From: Rhodococcus sp. 14-2470-1b
GTDB taxonomy: Bacteria > Actinomycetota > Actinomycetes > Mycobacteriales > Mycobacteriaceae
Length of the DNA: 64,000 nt
Direction of reading: 5' to 3'
Assembly (NCBI RefSeq): GCF_002259415.1
Contig: NZ_NPFY01000004.1
Location: 124,001 to 188,000, forward strand
Shown: in pieces, positions 10,184 through 18,713 of the stretch
Position numbering within the stretch: the stretch's first letter is position 1
Layout: every line of letters starts with the position of its first letter
Notes under the pieces: generated by a model
Told to the model about the DNA's origin: nothing
The model's input: only the letters and a program-made list of their open reading frames with translations
The model's database searches: none
Made by a program: the position numbers and the translations under genes

Positions 10184-10826
10184 GGCCCTGCTTGCTGGCC
10201 GCGTAGACGGCTTCCGCTCGCCGACTCACCCCGAGCTTGCGCATGATATTGCTGACGTGGAACTTGACCGTGGTCGCCGAGATGAACAATCGGGTTCCGA
10301 TGCTGTTGTTGGACAACCCCGTTGCCAGAAGTCGCAGCACTTCCAGCTCACGGTCGGTAAGCCGCTCGACGGCGGACCCCTGTCCGTTGAGCGACCTGAT
10401 GACCGCTGATGCGCTGCGAGAGTCGAAGGCGCTCTCACCACGAGACACGGCCCGAATCGCTCGGACGAGCTCGGTGGTGTCGACGTCCTTCACGACGTAT
10501 CCCCGTGCGCCCGCATGCACGGCCTCCACCACGAGCCGGTCGTCGAGAAATGTCGTCAGGACCAGCAGCCCGATGGTCGGATGCGCTCCGGACAACTGTG
10601 CGCACAGGGCGAGGCCCTCGTAGTCGGTACTGGCGGACAATTTGAGGTCCATCAGCACGATGTCCGGCTTCACGCGTTCGACGACGGCGAGGCCCTCGGC
10701 CCGCGAGGATGCTTCGCCCACGACGGACAGATCCGCTTCACGTTCGAGAACGGATCTGAGTCCGTCTCGCAGAATGGCGTGATCGTCCACGAGCACGATT
10801 CTGACCACAGTCGTCGATACGGTCAT
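10176..10826 (-). CDS. NarL/LuxR-type response regulator (MnoR-like by context)
   Basis: A 216-residue two-domain regulator. The receiver has D14/D15, phospho-acceptor D60 and the conserved Thr and Lys ('LVLTTF', 'YVVKDVD'). A LuxR-type helix-turn-helix ('LTDRELEVLRLLATGLSNNSIG', parts of residues about 150-205) ends the protein. The ATG overlaps the kinase stop (ATGA), so kinase and regulator are coupled. In M. smegmatis a similar pair, MnoSR, activates a mycofactocin-dependent iron alcohol dehydrogenase, and here the same gene types share one operon. The MnoR label is an inference from arrangement. Confidence 0.88.
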   Translation of the reverse strand: MTVSTTVVRIVLVDDHAILRDGLRSVLEREADLSVVGEASSRAEGLAVVERVKPDIVLMDLKLSASTDYEGLALCAQLSGAHPTIGLLVLTTFLDDRLVVEAVHAGARGYVVKDVDTTELVRAIRAVSRGESAFDSRSASAVIRSLNGQGSAVERLTDRELEVLRLLATGLSNNSIGTRLFISATTVKFHVSNIMRKLGVSRRAEAVYAASKQGLI

Positions 10827-12169
10827 GATTGCTCACTCTCTCGAGAAGGGATGCGTACCGAAATGCGCACTCCTCCGATTCGGGCCCGCCGGATTTCGAG
10901 AACACCTCCGTGCTCACGTGCTCGTGCTGCCATGTTCGCGAGCCCACGATGCCGTCCGTCCACATCGTTGTTCTCCGCCAACCGCTGCATCAGGCGCAGA
11001 TGCCCCGGGTCGCCGTTGCCGTCGTCGGCAATCGAGAGCGATACTCCTGCGTCGCGATACGCGAGTCGGATGACCGCTCGGTGCGCGCTCGCGTGAACAG
11101 CGGTGTTGAACAACGCTTCACCGGCGATACGCAACAGATCGTGTTCGCAGTCGCTGCCCAATTCCACCGGAGTGCCCTCCACCCGAAGCGAGACCTGTAG
11201 TTCGTCGGGCATGTGCACCACGGACAGTTGTTCCAGCATCTCGGGGAGCGACGTGCGGTCCGCGTCCTGGGCGTGATTGAGGGCATAGATCGCCGAACGT
11301 AGCTGCTCGACGGCACGGCGGGTGAGATCCTTGGCCAGATCCAGTCTTTCGGCACGTTCGTCGGCCGGGATGTCACCGAGGCAGACCTCGATCTGCATGC
11401 CGGCGGACAGCACTGCTTGAGTGACGCTGTCGTGCAGCTCTCGTGCGATTCGGTGGCGTTCCTCGTCCAGGACCTGATGACGATGTGCGGCGCCCAGCTG
11501 GCGTTGAGTGGCTTCGAGTTCGGCATTGCGGACAGCGAGATCGGCAGCGGTACGGTGCGCTTCGGAGTAGGCGTTCTCTGCGCGTTCGAGAAGAACTCGC
11601 CGGCTCTGATACAGGGCCGAATTCTGCAGTGCCACAGCGGTTTGACTGGCCAGAATGCTGAGGACTGCGGAATCGGTCGCGTCGAGCACGCGATGGGTCG
11701 ATGTCCACGCGGCGAAAGCGCCGACCACGCCGCCGTCCAGTGCGATCGGAACGAAGGCGTGGTGGGTTTCGATCTGCGGGTCCCGACCGTCGCCGATCCT
11801 CGCCAGTCTGATCGACTCCAGGCAGTCCACGACGTCGTCCGGCAACGGAGGGCCGACGACGTTGTCGACCAGGAACGGCGTGGCATCCGGCCCGAGTACG
11901 AGGCGCCGGGGCCCGGCGTCCGGCAGTGCACCGTCGGCGAGAGCGAAGACCACCCACTCCGCGCTCAGGTGAGCCCGTGCGGCTTCGGCGACAGCACAGA
12001 TCAGCGTCTCCGGTCCGTCGACCGTACGTACCAGGGCACGAGAGATCAGTTCGAGTGCATGTACGACGCGTTCGAGCCTCTCGGCGGCGCCACGGTACTG
12101 CGGATAGAAGGTGCTCTTTCCCGACCGCAGCCCTGTCAGCAGCGACAGGTCCGGCTGCTGGGCCGTCAC
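10823..12169 (-). CDS. GAF-domain sensor histidine kinase (MnoS-like by context)
   Basis: A 448-residue soluble kinase. The GTG at 12169 overlaps the dehydrogenase stop (GTGA). A GAF-like sensory region spans about 40-190, then a helical linker, then a HisKA_3 dimerisation domain with phospho-acceptor H246 in 'ELHDSVTQ', and an HATPase domain ending in 'GRHRGLANMAARAREHGGVL'. No membrane segment is seen, so it should sense a cytosolic signal, perhaps an alcohol, aldehyde or redox state. It should phosphorylate the following regulator. A much longer frame through this region is only an extension over the antisense of neighbouring genes. Confidence 0.88.
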   Translation of the reverse strand: MTAQQPDLSLLTGLRSGKSTFYPQYRGAAERLERVVHALELISRALVRTVDGPETLICAVAEAARAHLSAEWVVFALADGALPDAGPRRLVLGPDATPFLVDNVVGPPLPDDVVDCLESIRLARIGDGRDPQIETHHAFVPIALDGGVVGAFAAWTSTHRVLDATDSAVLSILASQTAVALQNSALYQSRRVLLERAENAYSEAHRTAADLAVRNAELEATQRQLGAAHRHQVLDEERHRIARELHDSVTQAVLSAGMQIEVCLGDIPADERAERLDLAKDLTRRAVEQLRSAIYALNHAQDADRTSLPEMLEQLSVVHMPDELQVSLRVEGTPVELGSDCEHDLLRIAGEALFNTAVHASAHRAVIRLAYRDAGVSLSIADDGNGDPGHLRLMQRLAENNDVDGRHRGLANMAARAREHGGVLEIRRARIGGVRISVRIPSRESEQS

Positions 12170-13383
12170 AGCGCGGTCCTGAACAAAGCCGCCATCTCCT
12201 CGTGGGACGCGTGACGCGGATTGGTGGACATGCACGCGTCGCGCAACGCGTTGGTGGCGAGTACGTCGATGTCGTCGTCGCTCACTCCGATCTCGGCGAG
12301 GCCCTTCGGGACTCCGACCTGGCGCGCGAGTTCTTCGACGCGGGCGGCGACAGCGAACGCCGCTTCCTCTGCCGGTCCTCGGCCCTCGGGCAGACCGAGA
12401 CTGGTTGCGATTGCTACGTACGGCATCGGATCGGTTGCTGCGTTGAAGCGGATCACGTGCGGCAGCAGCACACCGTTGATGACCCCGTGGGGCAGGTCGA
12501 GCAGTCCCCCGACTTGATGGCTCATCGCGTGGGTGGCCCCGAGGATGGCGTTGGTGAACGCCAGTCCGGCCTCGAGGCTTGCCTGCGCCATGGACGTTCG
12601 TGCCGTCATGTCGGTCGGGACGTCCATGGTCTGTGCGAGGTGCGAGGTCACCATCGTCACGGCGCGAAGCGCGTGGTGGTCGGTGAGCTGGTTGTGGCCG
12701 AGCGAGACGAATGCTTCGATCCCATGAGTGAGGGCGTCGAGACCGGTTGCAGCATTGAGCCATTCCGGCATGGTGGTGAGCAACCGAGGGTCGATGACGG
12801 TGATGTCGGGAACGAGCGCGCGACCGAGAATGGTGATCTTGGTCGAACGGGTCGTGTCGGTGACGATGCAGAACTGCGACACGTCGGCTCCGGTCCCCGA
12901 CGTCGTCGGCACCATCACGAGCGGCGGAATCGGCCGCGTCGCGCGATCGACCCCCTCGTAGTCCAGTATCGAACCACCGTTTCCCGCCAGTACCGCGATT
13001 CCCTTCGCGGCGTCCATCACCGATCCGCCACCGATCGCGACGAGGACGTCGCATCCCGACTCCTGATAGATCTCGTGACCCGCCTCTATCTCGATGTCTT
13101 TGGGGTTGGGCGTGAGCCCGCTCCACGACGTCGGCGACAGCCCCTGAGCTTCGAGGTGATGCACGAGCTGCGCGACCCATCCGGTGTCGAGGAGGCCTGC
13201 GTCGGTTACGACCAGCGGGCGTCGCGCCCCGAGGCGAAGGGCTGCGTGCGCTACTTCGCCGAGCGAATCCTGCCCGAACACGATTTCCGGCGCATGGAAC
13301 TTCAGCACGCGCGGCGCCTCGACGGAACTGCGGTGCGAGTGCAGATCGTGCAGCGCCTGCCCGGTCTCGGCAGTCTCGATCAT
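12166..13383 (-). CDS. Iron-containing alcohol dehydrogenase, probable mycofactocin-linked (Mno-like)
   Basis: A 405-residue group III alcohol dehydrogenase. Nucleotide-binding 'GGGSVMDAAK' is at 118-127; the metal ligands align as D216, H220, H285 and H299 ('GLDALTHGIEAF', 'THAMSHQVGG', 'LPHG'). It oxidises a primary alcohol. First gene of an operon with a sensor kinase and response regulator. M. smegmatis Mno, a dehydrogenase of this family that depends on mycofactocin, is regulated by MnoSR, and this operon lies next to mft genes; the mycofactocin link is therefore likely but not provable from sequence. The ATG at 13383 has AGGGG upstream. Confidence 0.88.
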   Translation of the reverse strand: MIETAETGQALHDLHSHRSSVEAPRVLKFHAPEIVFGQDSLGEVAHAALRLGARRPLVVTDAGLLDTGWVAQLVHHLEAQGLSPTSWSGLTPNPKDIEIEAGHEIYQESGCDVLVAIGGGSVMDAAKGIAVLAGNGGSILDYEGVDRATRPIPPLVMVPTTSGTGADVSQFCIVTDTTRSTKITILGRALVPDITVIDPRLLTTMPEWLNAATGLDALTHGIEAFVSLGHNQLTDHHALRAVTMVTSHLAQTMDVPTDMTARTSMAQASLEAGLAFTNAILGATHAMSHQVGGLLDLPHGVINGVLLPHVIRFNAATDPMPYVAIATSLGLPEGRGPAEEAAFAVAARVEELARQVGVPKGLAEIGVSDDDIDVLATNALRDACMSTNPRHASHEEMAALFRTAL

Positions 13384-13481
13384 CGGCGCCCCTGAACGTT
13401 GCGGTAGCGGAGTGGCCCTCTACCCTGTGATCAAGGTTACAGCGCCACGCGAAGGCTCCCCACCAGCCGACGGCCAGGTAG

Positions 13482-13505
13482 GTACCTGCCCGATCGGGTA
13501 GGTAC
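13482..13505. promoter_or_regulatory. Operator-like inverted repeat upstream of the iron alcohol dehydrogenase
   Basis: Ten-base arms GTACCTGCCC and GGGTAGGTAC flank GATC; nine of ten positions pair. An extra GGTAGGTAC half-site abuts it on the left. It ends about 100 bases before the dehydrogenase start, suited to an activator such as the operon's own response regulator. No sequence-specific claim beyond symmetry is made. Confidence 0.55.
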
Positions 13506-13561
13506 GGTGCCGCGAACGCGGCCGCCGTCGCCACCGTGGCACTTGCTGATCGTGCTCGGTG

Positions 13562-14812
13562 TCACCCGACCGAGCTCGCGCTGCCGCTGCGGGACGCGAG
13601 AACGAACCCGGTGGACGAGATGACCGCGAGAACGATCACGAAGGCGCCGTACAGCAGCGTGGTCGGTTCCAAGCCGAACGTGTGCACCGCGATCCCGCCG
13701 ACGACGGCCGGGACACTGAAAGCCAAGTAGCTGATCACGAAGGTGGTCGCGAAGACACTTCCACGCTCGTCGGCGGGAACCAGGCCACCGAGTGTGCGCA
13801 TGGCACCGAGGAACGTCGCGCCCCATCCTGCGCCGGCGACGACCGATCCGACGAAGTACAGCGGAATCGTTTCTGTCGCAACGGAGACCAGCGACACCGC
13901 CACACCGAGTGCCAGCACGAGCGTTCCCACGATCATCACAGCACGCGGCGGCAAACGCCGCACTACGGCAGCAGCGATCGCACCGGAGAAGAACAGCGCG
14001 AAAATCTCGACCCCACCGATGATGTGATTGTCGATTCCGAAGATCGTGCCGATGATCGACGGGCCGAGGGACAGGTGGAACCCACCGAGCGACCACGTCG
14101 CGATCAGAGCAGGCACGATCATGAGGAAAGGAATTCGTGCCCCGGTCGGGAACGCGACCTTCGGCAGGAGCAGGCGAGCAAGGTGACGCTTGGAGTCGAT
14201 GGTGCGAAGCGACGACGTCTCCGGGACGAACACAACCGCTGTTGCGAGCAGAACCACCGCGGCGATCAAGAGCGCGTAGACCAGTACGGTCGGTGCGGGC
14301 GCCAACTGTACGAGCAGCCCGGAACCCAGCGCGCCCGTCGCCAGCCCCACCGACGGTGCGACGCTGTTGACCAGTGGCCCTGCCGTGCTGTTCGGCTGCA
14401 GATCGATCACAGCCGCACTCAGCGCACCGGTAGCCGTACCCGCGGCAAGACCTTGCACCACCCTGGCGGCAATCAGGCCACCGACCCCATCCGCGGAGAT
14501 GAACAGGACGAGACTGATCGCCAGCATCACGAGGGCACCGATCAGGATCGGCTTGCGTCCGACATGATCGGACAGACCGCCCACCGTGAGCAGTGCCAGA
14601 AGCAATGCCAGGGCGTACACGGCGAACACGACGGTCAGCATCGTCGACGAGAACCCCCACGACACCTGGTACACGGGGTAGAGCGGTGACGGCGCCGCGG
14701 ACGACGCCATGACCACGAGGTAGGTGACGCCGATGGTCCAGAAGGCAAGGGACGCGGGCATTCGCCTCGAGGATGCGACGGGAATCGTCGAGCCGAGATC
14801 GGTGTTGACCAT
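13562..14812 (-). CDS. MFS transporter, drug-efflux type
   Basis: A 416-residue major facilitator protein with about 12 membrane helices. The motif A-like loop 'GGLSDHVGRKPILIG' lies near residue 80, and 'PLYPVYQVSWGFSS' follows helix 1. The gene is divergent from a TetR gene across 99 bases containing two similar operator-like sequences, the usual layout of a repressor-controlled exporter. Substrate unknown. It ends about 180 bases before the alcohol dehydrogenase and is probably separate from that operon. Confidence 0.88.
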   Translation of the reverse strand: MVNTDLGSTIPVASSRRMPASLAFWTIGVTYLVVMASSAAPSPLYPVYQVSWGFSSTMLTVVFAVYALALLLALLTVGGLSDHVGRKPILIGALVMLAISLVLFISADGVGGLIAARVVQGLAAGTATGALSAAVIDLQPNSTAGPLVNSVAPSVGLATGALGSGLLVQLAPAPTVLVYALLIAAVVLLATAVVFVPETSSLRTIDSKRHLARLLLPKVAFPTGARIPFLMIVPALIATWSLGGFHLSLGPSIIGTIFGIDNHIIGGVEIFALFFSGAIAAAVVRRLPPRAVMIVGTLVLALGVAVSLVSVATETIPLYFVGSVVAGAGWGATFLGAMRTLGGLVPADERGSVFATTFVISYLAFSVPAVVGGIAVHTFGLEPTTLLYGAFVIVLAVISSTGFVLASRSGSASSVG

Positions 14813-14834
14813 TCGAAGCCTCCGGGCGGGTCGC

Positions 14835-14857
14835 TAAAGCCAAGATCATTGCTTTAA
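14835..14857. promoter_or_regulatory. Operator-like site 1 for TetR/MFS pair
   Basis: TAAAGCCAA, six bases, then TTGCTTTAA: an imperfect palindrome 22 bases upstream of the MFS start. The left half is repeated exactly at site 2, which supports a common binding protein. Confidence 0.5.
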
Positions 14858-14881
14858 CTCACGATATACCGAGCCATCACT

Positions 14882-14900
14882 TAAAGCCAATCGGTTTGCA
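14882..14900. promoter_or_regulatory. Operator-like site 2 for TetR/MFS pair
   Basis: TAAAGCCAA, then TCGGT and TTGCA: second copy of the site 1 pattern, ending 11 bases before the TetR start. Binding here would block the TetR gene's own ribosome site or promoter. Confidence 0.5.
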
Positions 14901-14911
14901 ATAATGGCGGA

Positions 14912-15511
14912 ATGTCCGAAGTCGAGCCGTCCACCGCCCGCCGCCCCGGCGGCAGAAGCGCCCGGATACGCACCCTCGTCCATCGGGCCGTGACCGATTT
15001 GATCGACGACAACGCCGAACAGCTGACCGTTCCGCTCGTCGCCGAGCGTGCAGGCGTCGCCGCGACCACCGTCTACCGACGGTGGGGAGACATCGACACG
15101 CTCAGAACCGAGGTGGCACTGGAAGTTCTCGCCGCGGATGCCGACGTGCCGGATACCGGCGACCTGCGTCGCGATCTACACGTGTGGTGCGAGTTTCTCG
15201 TCACGGACATCACACGCCCGGAGAAAACCGCGCTGCTTCGCTCCCTGATCGGAGCCATGCGCGACACCGACAGGAGCCGTTGCCTCGACAAACGCGAAGA
15301 CCAGATCGACACGATCCTGCGGCGTGCCACGGAGCGCGGAGACGACGCGCCGTCGCACCGTACCGTCATGGACCACGTCGTGGCCCCCCTCTACTTCAAA
15401 GTCGTCTTCGGACTCGGCGGAGCCGACGCAGCCTTCGCGCGGTCACTGGTGGACGATGTGCTCGCCCGCCAGCAATCGGCCCTCTCGATGGGCGAGAGCA
15501 CTGGCCGGTAG
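14912..15511 (+). CDS. TetR-family repressor of the MFS transporter
   Basis: A 199-residue TetR protein. The helix-turn-helix is at about 32-72 ('LTVPLVAERAGVAATTVYRRWGD'), typical of a TetR subgroup recognised by YRRWG. The C-terminal domain ('TGDLRRDLHVWCEFL') is a ligand pocket of the TetR_C group. Divergent from the MFS gene, so likely controls it and itself. The last 69 bases overlap the 3' end of the convergent racemase gene, an unusually long tail-to-tail overlap. Confidence 0.87.
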   Translation: MSEVEPSTARRPGGRSARIRTLVHRAVTDLIDDNAEQLTVPLVAERAGVAATTVYRRWGDIDTLRTEVALEVLAADADVPDTGDLRRDLHVWCEFLVTDITRPEKTALLRSLIGAMRDTDRSRCLDKREDQIDTILRRATERGDDAPSHRTVMDHVVAPLYFKVVFGLGGADAAFARSLVDDVLARQQSALSMGESTGR

Positions 15512-16213
15512 AGACCCAGCTCGCCCACTCATCGACACCGTGACCGTCCCACTGCCGCCGGTCGACTCCCCCAGCTGATCGATCCTCCGAAGCGCCTGCC
15601 GCGCAACAGCTTCCGCACTGTCGAACAATCGAGTTCCCGGCGGCAGGGCAGCGGCGATCTCGGTTGCGACCAACGGATAATGCGTACACCCGAGCACGAC
15701 GGCATCCACGTCGTCTGGAGTGCGGTCGGCGGCATCGCGAATCGCTGCGGACACAGCGGAGGAATCTCCGCGGTCGATCGACTCCGCGAGCGCGTGACAC
15801 GCAACGGGGGTAACCGCACGACCGGCCGCAAACTCCTCGATCAGGCGCGCCTGATACGCACTGGCCGTAGTGGCCGCCGTCGCCCACACCGCGAACCGAT
15901 CACTATGTTGCGCTGCAGGTTTGATGGCCGGAACTGTACCGATCACCGGCACGGACCCCACGTGCGCACGCAGGTGCGCCAACGCCGTCACACTCGCCGT
16001 GTTGCACGGCAGCACGAGCGCCTCCGCTCCGGCCTCGATCCCACGATCCGCGGCGGCGAGAACACGCTCGATCACCACGTCGTCCTGTTTCGGACCCCAC
16101 GGCGCATTGTCGGGATCCATCAACAGGATCAGATCGAGCTCGGGGCGCAGCTGCTTCAGCCACGCCGACGTCGGCAACAGGCCGAGCCCCGAGTCGATCA
16201 ATCCGACGAGCAT
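15443..16213 (-). CDS. Glutamate/aspartate racemase family protein (MurI paralogue)
   Basis: A 256-residue protein. Both catalytic cysteines of MurI-type racemases are present: C70 in 'LPCNTAS' and C176 in 'GCTHYPL'; D7 sits in 'IDSGLGLLP', a variant of the usual DSGxGG. It would interconvert L- and D-glutamate, or a related amino acid. It starts 5 bases after metB, so shares its transcript. The N-terminal variation and location away from the usual rph neighbourhood suggest a second racemase rather than the essential MurI, but this cannot be settled here. Confidence 0.8.
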   Translation of the reverse strand: MLVGLIDSGLGLLPTSAWLKQLRPELDLILLMDPDNAPWGPKQDDVVIERVLAAADRGIEAGAEALVLPCNTASVTALAHLRAHVGSVPVIGTVPAIKPAAQHSDRFAVWATAATTASAYQARLIEEFAAGRAVTPVACHALAESIDRGDSSAVSAAIRDAADRTPDDVDAVVLGCTHYPLVATEIAAALPPGTRLFDSAEAVARQALRRIDQLGESTGGSGTVTVSMSGRAGSLPASALAHREGRLLAGEHIVHQ

Positions 16214-16218
16214 TCGAT

Positions 16219-17391
16219 TCAGCCCAGTGCTTGCTCGACGTCACCGACGAGATCGGCTGCGTCCTCGATGCCGACAGACAAGCGAACCAGGTCGTCGGGT
16301 ACCTCCAACAACGAACCGGCTGTCGACGCGTGCGTCATGGCGCCCGGGTGCTCGATCAGCGACTCCACACCTCCGAGCGATTCGGCCAGAGTGAAAATCT
16401 CGGTCCGCGCGCAGAAATCCAGAGCGGCCTGCTTCCCGCCGTTCAAGCGCACCGAGATCATCCCGCCGAACCGTCGCATCTGCTTCGCCGCGACCTGGTG
16501 CGACGGGTGCGACGCCAAGCCCGGGTAGATGACCTGAGAGATTGCGGAATGGCCACTCAGCAGCTCCACGAGCTTCTCTGCGTTGTCGCTGTGCCGTTCC
16601 ATGCGCAAGGCGAGTGTCTTGATGCCGCGGAGCGTCAGGAATGCGTCGAACGGGCCTGGCACGCCGCCTGCACCGTTCTGCAGGAACGCGAACGCCGCGT
16701 CGAGTTCCTCGTCGTCGGTGACGAGCGCACCACCCACGACGTCGGAGTGGCCGCCGATGTACTTGGTCGTCGAGTGCAACACGACGTCGGCACCGAGCTG
16801 CAGCGGCTGCTGCAGGTACGGCGACGCGAACGTGTTGTCGACGACGAGCTTGGCGTTCTTCTCGTGGGCAACACCGGCGAGAGCCTCGATGTCACCGACG
16901 TTCAGAAGTGGGTTCGTCGGGGTCTCGACCCAGACGAGCTTGGTGTTGGGACGGATGGCGTCACGGACCGCATCGACGTCGGACACCGCGGCTACCGAGT
17001 ACTCGATACCCCACTGCGTGAACACTTTGTCGATCAGCCTGAACGTACCGCCGTAGGCGTCGTTGGGGATGACCAGGTGGTCGCCGGGACGCAACGTAGC
17101 GCGCAGCAGCGCATCCGTGGCTGCCATTCCCGACGAGAACGCACGGCCGTACGTACCCGACTCGATGGCGGCGAGATTCGCTTCGAGCGGCCGACGCGTC
17201 GGATTACCGGTGCGGGCGTATTCGAAGCCACTGCGCATCCCGCCGACGCCGTCCTGAGCGAACGTCGAGCTCGCGTAGATCGGGACATTGACCGCGCCGG
17301 TCAGCGAGTCCGGCTCGTAGCCGGCATGAACCGCCTTGGTCGAAAACCCCTGCCACGAACTGCTGTCTGCCTTGCTGCGCTGCTCACTCAT
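16219..17391 (-). CDS. metB: Cystathionine gamma-synthase MetB
   Basis: A 390-residue PLP enzyme of the Cys/Met metabolism family. The PLP lysine is K210 in 'LHSTTKYIGGHSD'; 'SSGMAATDALL' and 'VDNTFASPYLQQPL' are family motifs. It condenses an O-acylhomoserine with cysteine to cystathionine, or eliminates in the reverse direction. The ATG at 17391 is the conserved start ('MSEQRSKADSSSWQGFSTKA'); a longer frame upstream runs through repeats. It heads a two-gene unit with the racemase and lies near cbs, which supplies cystathionine from homocysteine. Confidence 0.92.
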   Translation of the reverse strand: MSEQRSKADSSSWQGFSTKAVHAGYEPDSLTGAVNVPIYASSTFAQDGVGGMRSGFEYARTGNPTRRPLEANLAAIESGTYGRAFSSGMAATDALLRATLRPGDHLVIPNDAYGGTFRLIDKVFTQWGIEYSVAAVSDVDAVRDAIRPNTKLVWVETPTNPLLNVGDIEALAGVAHEKNAKLVVDNTFASPYLQQPLQLGADVVLHSTTKYIGGHSDVVGGALVTDDEELDAAFAFLQNGAGGVPGPFDAFLTLRGIKTLALRMERHSDNAEKLVELLSGHSAISQVIYPGLASHPSHQVAAKQMRRFGGMISVRLNGGKQAALDFCARTEIFTLAESLGGVESLIEHPGAMTHASTAGSLLEVPDDLVRLSVGIEDAADLVGDVEQALG

Positions 17392-17409
17392 GACTTTCAG
17401 CCTAATAGG

Positions 17410-17472
17410 GTCATTACTGCAGGCTCCACTCCCGCCTGGTTGGGTCATTACTGCAGGCTCCACTCCCGCCTG
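17410..17472. repeat. Two tandem copies of a 34-base repeat, intergenic
   Basis: Unit starts at 17410 and again at 17444; 29 bases of the second copy are identical to the first. The core reads TCATTACTGCAGGCTCC. It occupies the metB/acyl-CoA dehydrogenase divergent gap. A related 33-base unit, sharing CTGCAGGCTCC at the same offset, occurs three times inside a glycosyltransferase gene near 51.9 kb, indicating a dispersed repeat family. Confidence 0.85.
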
Positions 17473-17534
17473 ACAGGCGAGAGTTCTGGGTAGCCTTCGG
17501 GAGACACCGCAAAAGCGAAATGAGGCGTTTGAAC

Positions 17535-18707
17535 GTGGCCGATTCACAATCCGTCGACGAGCTGTTCTCCATCGATTCCCTTCTCGATACCGAGGAGAAA
17601 GAGATCCGCGACACCGTCCGAAAGCTGGGCAACGAACGTATCCGCCCCCACCTGGCCGAGTGGTTCGAGGACGGCACCGTCCCCGCTCGCGAGCTGGCCA
17701 AGGAGCTGGGTGCGCTCGGACTCCTGGGAATGCACCTCGAGGGGTACGGCTGCGCGGGCACCTCGGCAACCGCCTACGGCCTTGCATGCCTCGAGCTCGA
17801 AGCAATGGATTCGGGCATTCGTTCGCTGGTCTCGGTGCAAGGCTCGCTCGCGATGTTCGCGATCTGGAAATACGGCTCCGAGGAGCAGAAGCAGCAGTGG
17901 CTGCCCGGTATGGCCGAAGGCAATCTCATCGGCTGCTTCGGACTCACCGAGGCCGACTTCGGATCCAACCCGGGCGGCATGCGGACGCGGGCGAAGAAGG
18001 ACGGCAGCGACTGGGTCCTGAACGGCTCCAAGATGTGGATCACCAACGGCCCGGTCGCCGATGTCGCCGTCGTATGGGCTCAGACCGACGAGAAGATAAG
18101 AGGTTTCGTCGTTCCGACGGACACCCCGGGATTCACCGCGAACACCGTCAAGAAGAAACTCTCGCTACGCGCGTCGATCACCGGTGAACTGGTGCTGGAG
18201 GATGTCCGGCTGCCCGAGGATGCCGTGCTCCCCGAAGCCCATGGACTGCGTGGCCCGCTCAGCTGCCTCAACGAAGCACGCTTCGGCATCATCTTCGGCG
18301 CGATGGGCGCAGCACGTGACTGCATCGAGTCGGCCATCGAGTACTCGAAGACACGCGAGGTGTTCGACAAACCCCTCGGCGGTTACCAGCTGACGCAGGC
18401 CAAGCTCGCGAACATGGCACTCGAACTGGGCAAGGGTCAGCTGCTGGCGCTGCACCTCGGCCGGCTGAAGGACAAAGGCGAACTCCGCGGCGAGCAAGTG
18501 TCCGTGGGCAAACTCAACAACGTTCGCGAAGCAATCGCGATCGCCCGCGAGTGCCGGACAATTCTCGGTGCCAATGGCATCACCCTGGAGTACCCGGTGC
18601 TCCGCCACGCCAACAACCTGGAGTCCGTTCTCACCTACGAGGGAACGTCCGAGGTTCATCAGTTGGTGGTCGGGCAAGCACTCACCGGCACCAGCGCGGT
18701 TCGCTGA
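17535..18707 (+). CDS. Acyl-CoA dehydrogenase, glutaryl-CoA dehydrogenase-like
   Basis: About 390 residues. A GTG at 17535 with GAGG about 10 bases before it is preferred; an ATG at 17520 in the same frame is possible but lacks a ribosome site. 'IRSLVSVQGSLAMFAIWKYG' near residue 95 and 'CFGLTEADFGSNPGGM' are typical of the glutaryl-CoA branch; the catalytic Glu lies in 'SVLTYEGTSEVH' near the C-terminus. It would oxidise, and perhaps decarboxylate, glutaryl-CoA from lysine or tryptophan breakdown, passing electrons to ETF. It is separated from convergent cbs by a strong hairpin. Confidence 0.85.
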   Translation: MADSQSVDELFSIDSLLDTEEKEIRDTVRKLGNERIRPHLAEWFEDGTVPARELAKELGALGLLGMHLEGYGCAGTSATAYGLACLELEAMDSGIRSLVSVQGSLAMFAIWKYGSEEQKQQWLPGMAEGNLIGCFGLTEADFGSNPGGMRTRAKKDGSDWVLNGSKMWITNGPVADVAVVWAQTDEKIRGFVVPTDTPGFTANTVKKKLSLRASITGELVLEDVRLPEDAVLPEAHGLRGPLSCLNEARFGIIFGAMGAARDCIESAIEYSKTREVFDKPLGGYQLTQAKLANMALELGKGQLLALHLGRLKDKGELRGEQVSVGKLNNVREAIAIARECRTILGANGITLEYPVLRHANNLESVLTYEGTSEVHQLVVGQALTGTSAVR

Positions 18708-18713
18708 CCCGTT

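Noticed and set aside
10823..13534. A 903-codon minus-strand frame
   Set aside because: Only the 3' part from 12169 is the kinase; the rest is an arginine-rich out-of-phase reading of the alcohol dehydrogenase.
13559..14689. A plus-strand frame of 376 codons
   Set aside because: Antisense of the MFS gene; composition is Arg/Glu/His-rich and it lacks a ribosome site.
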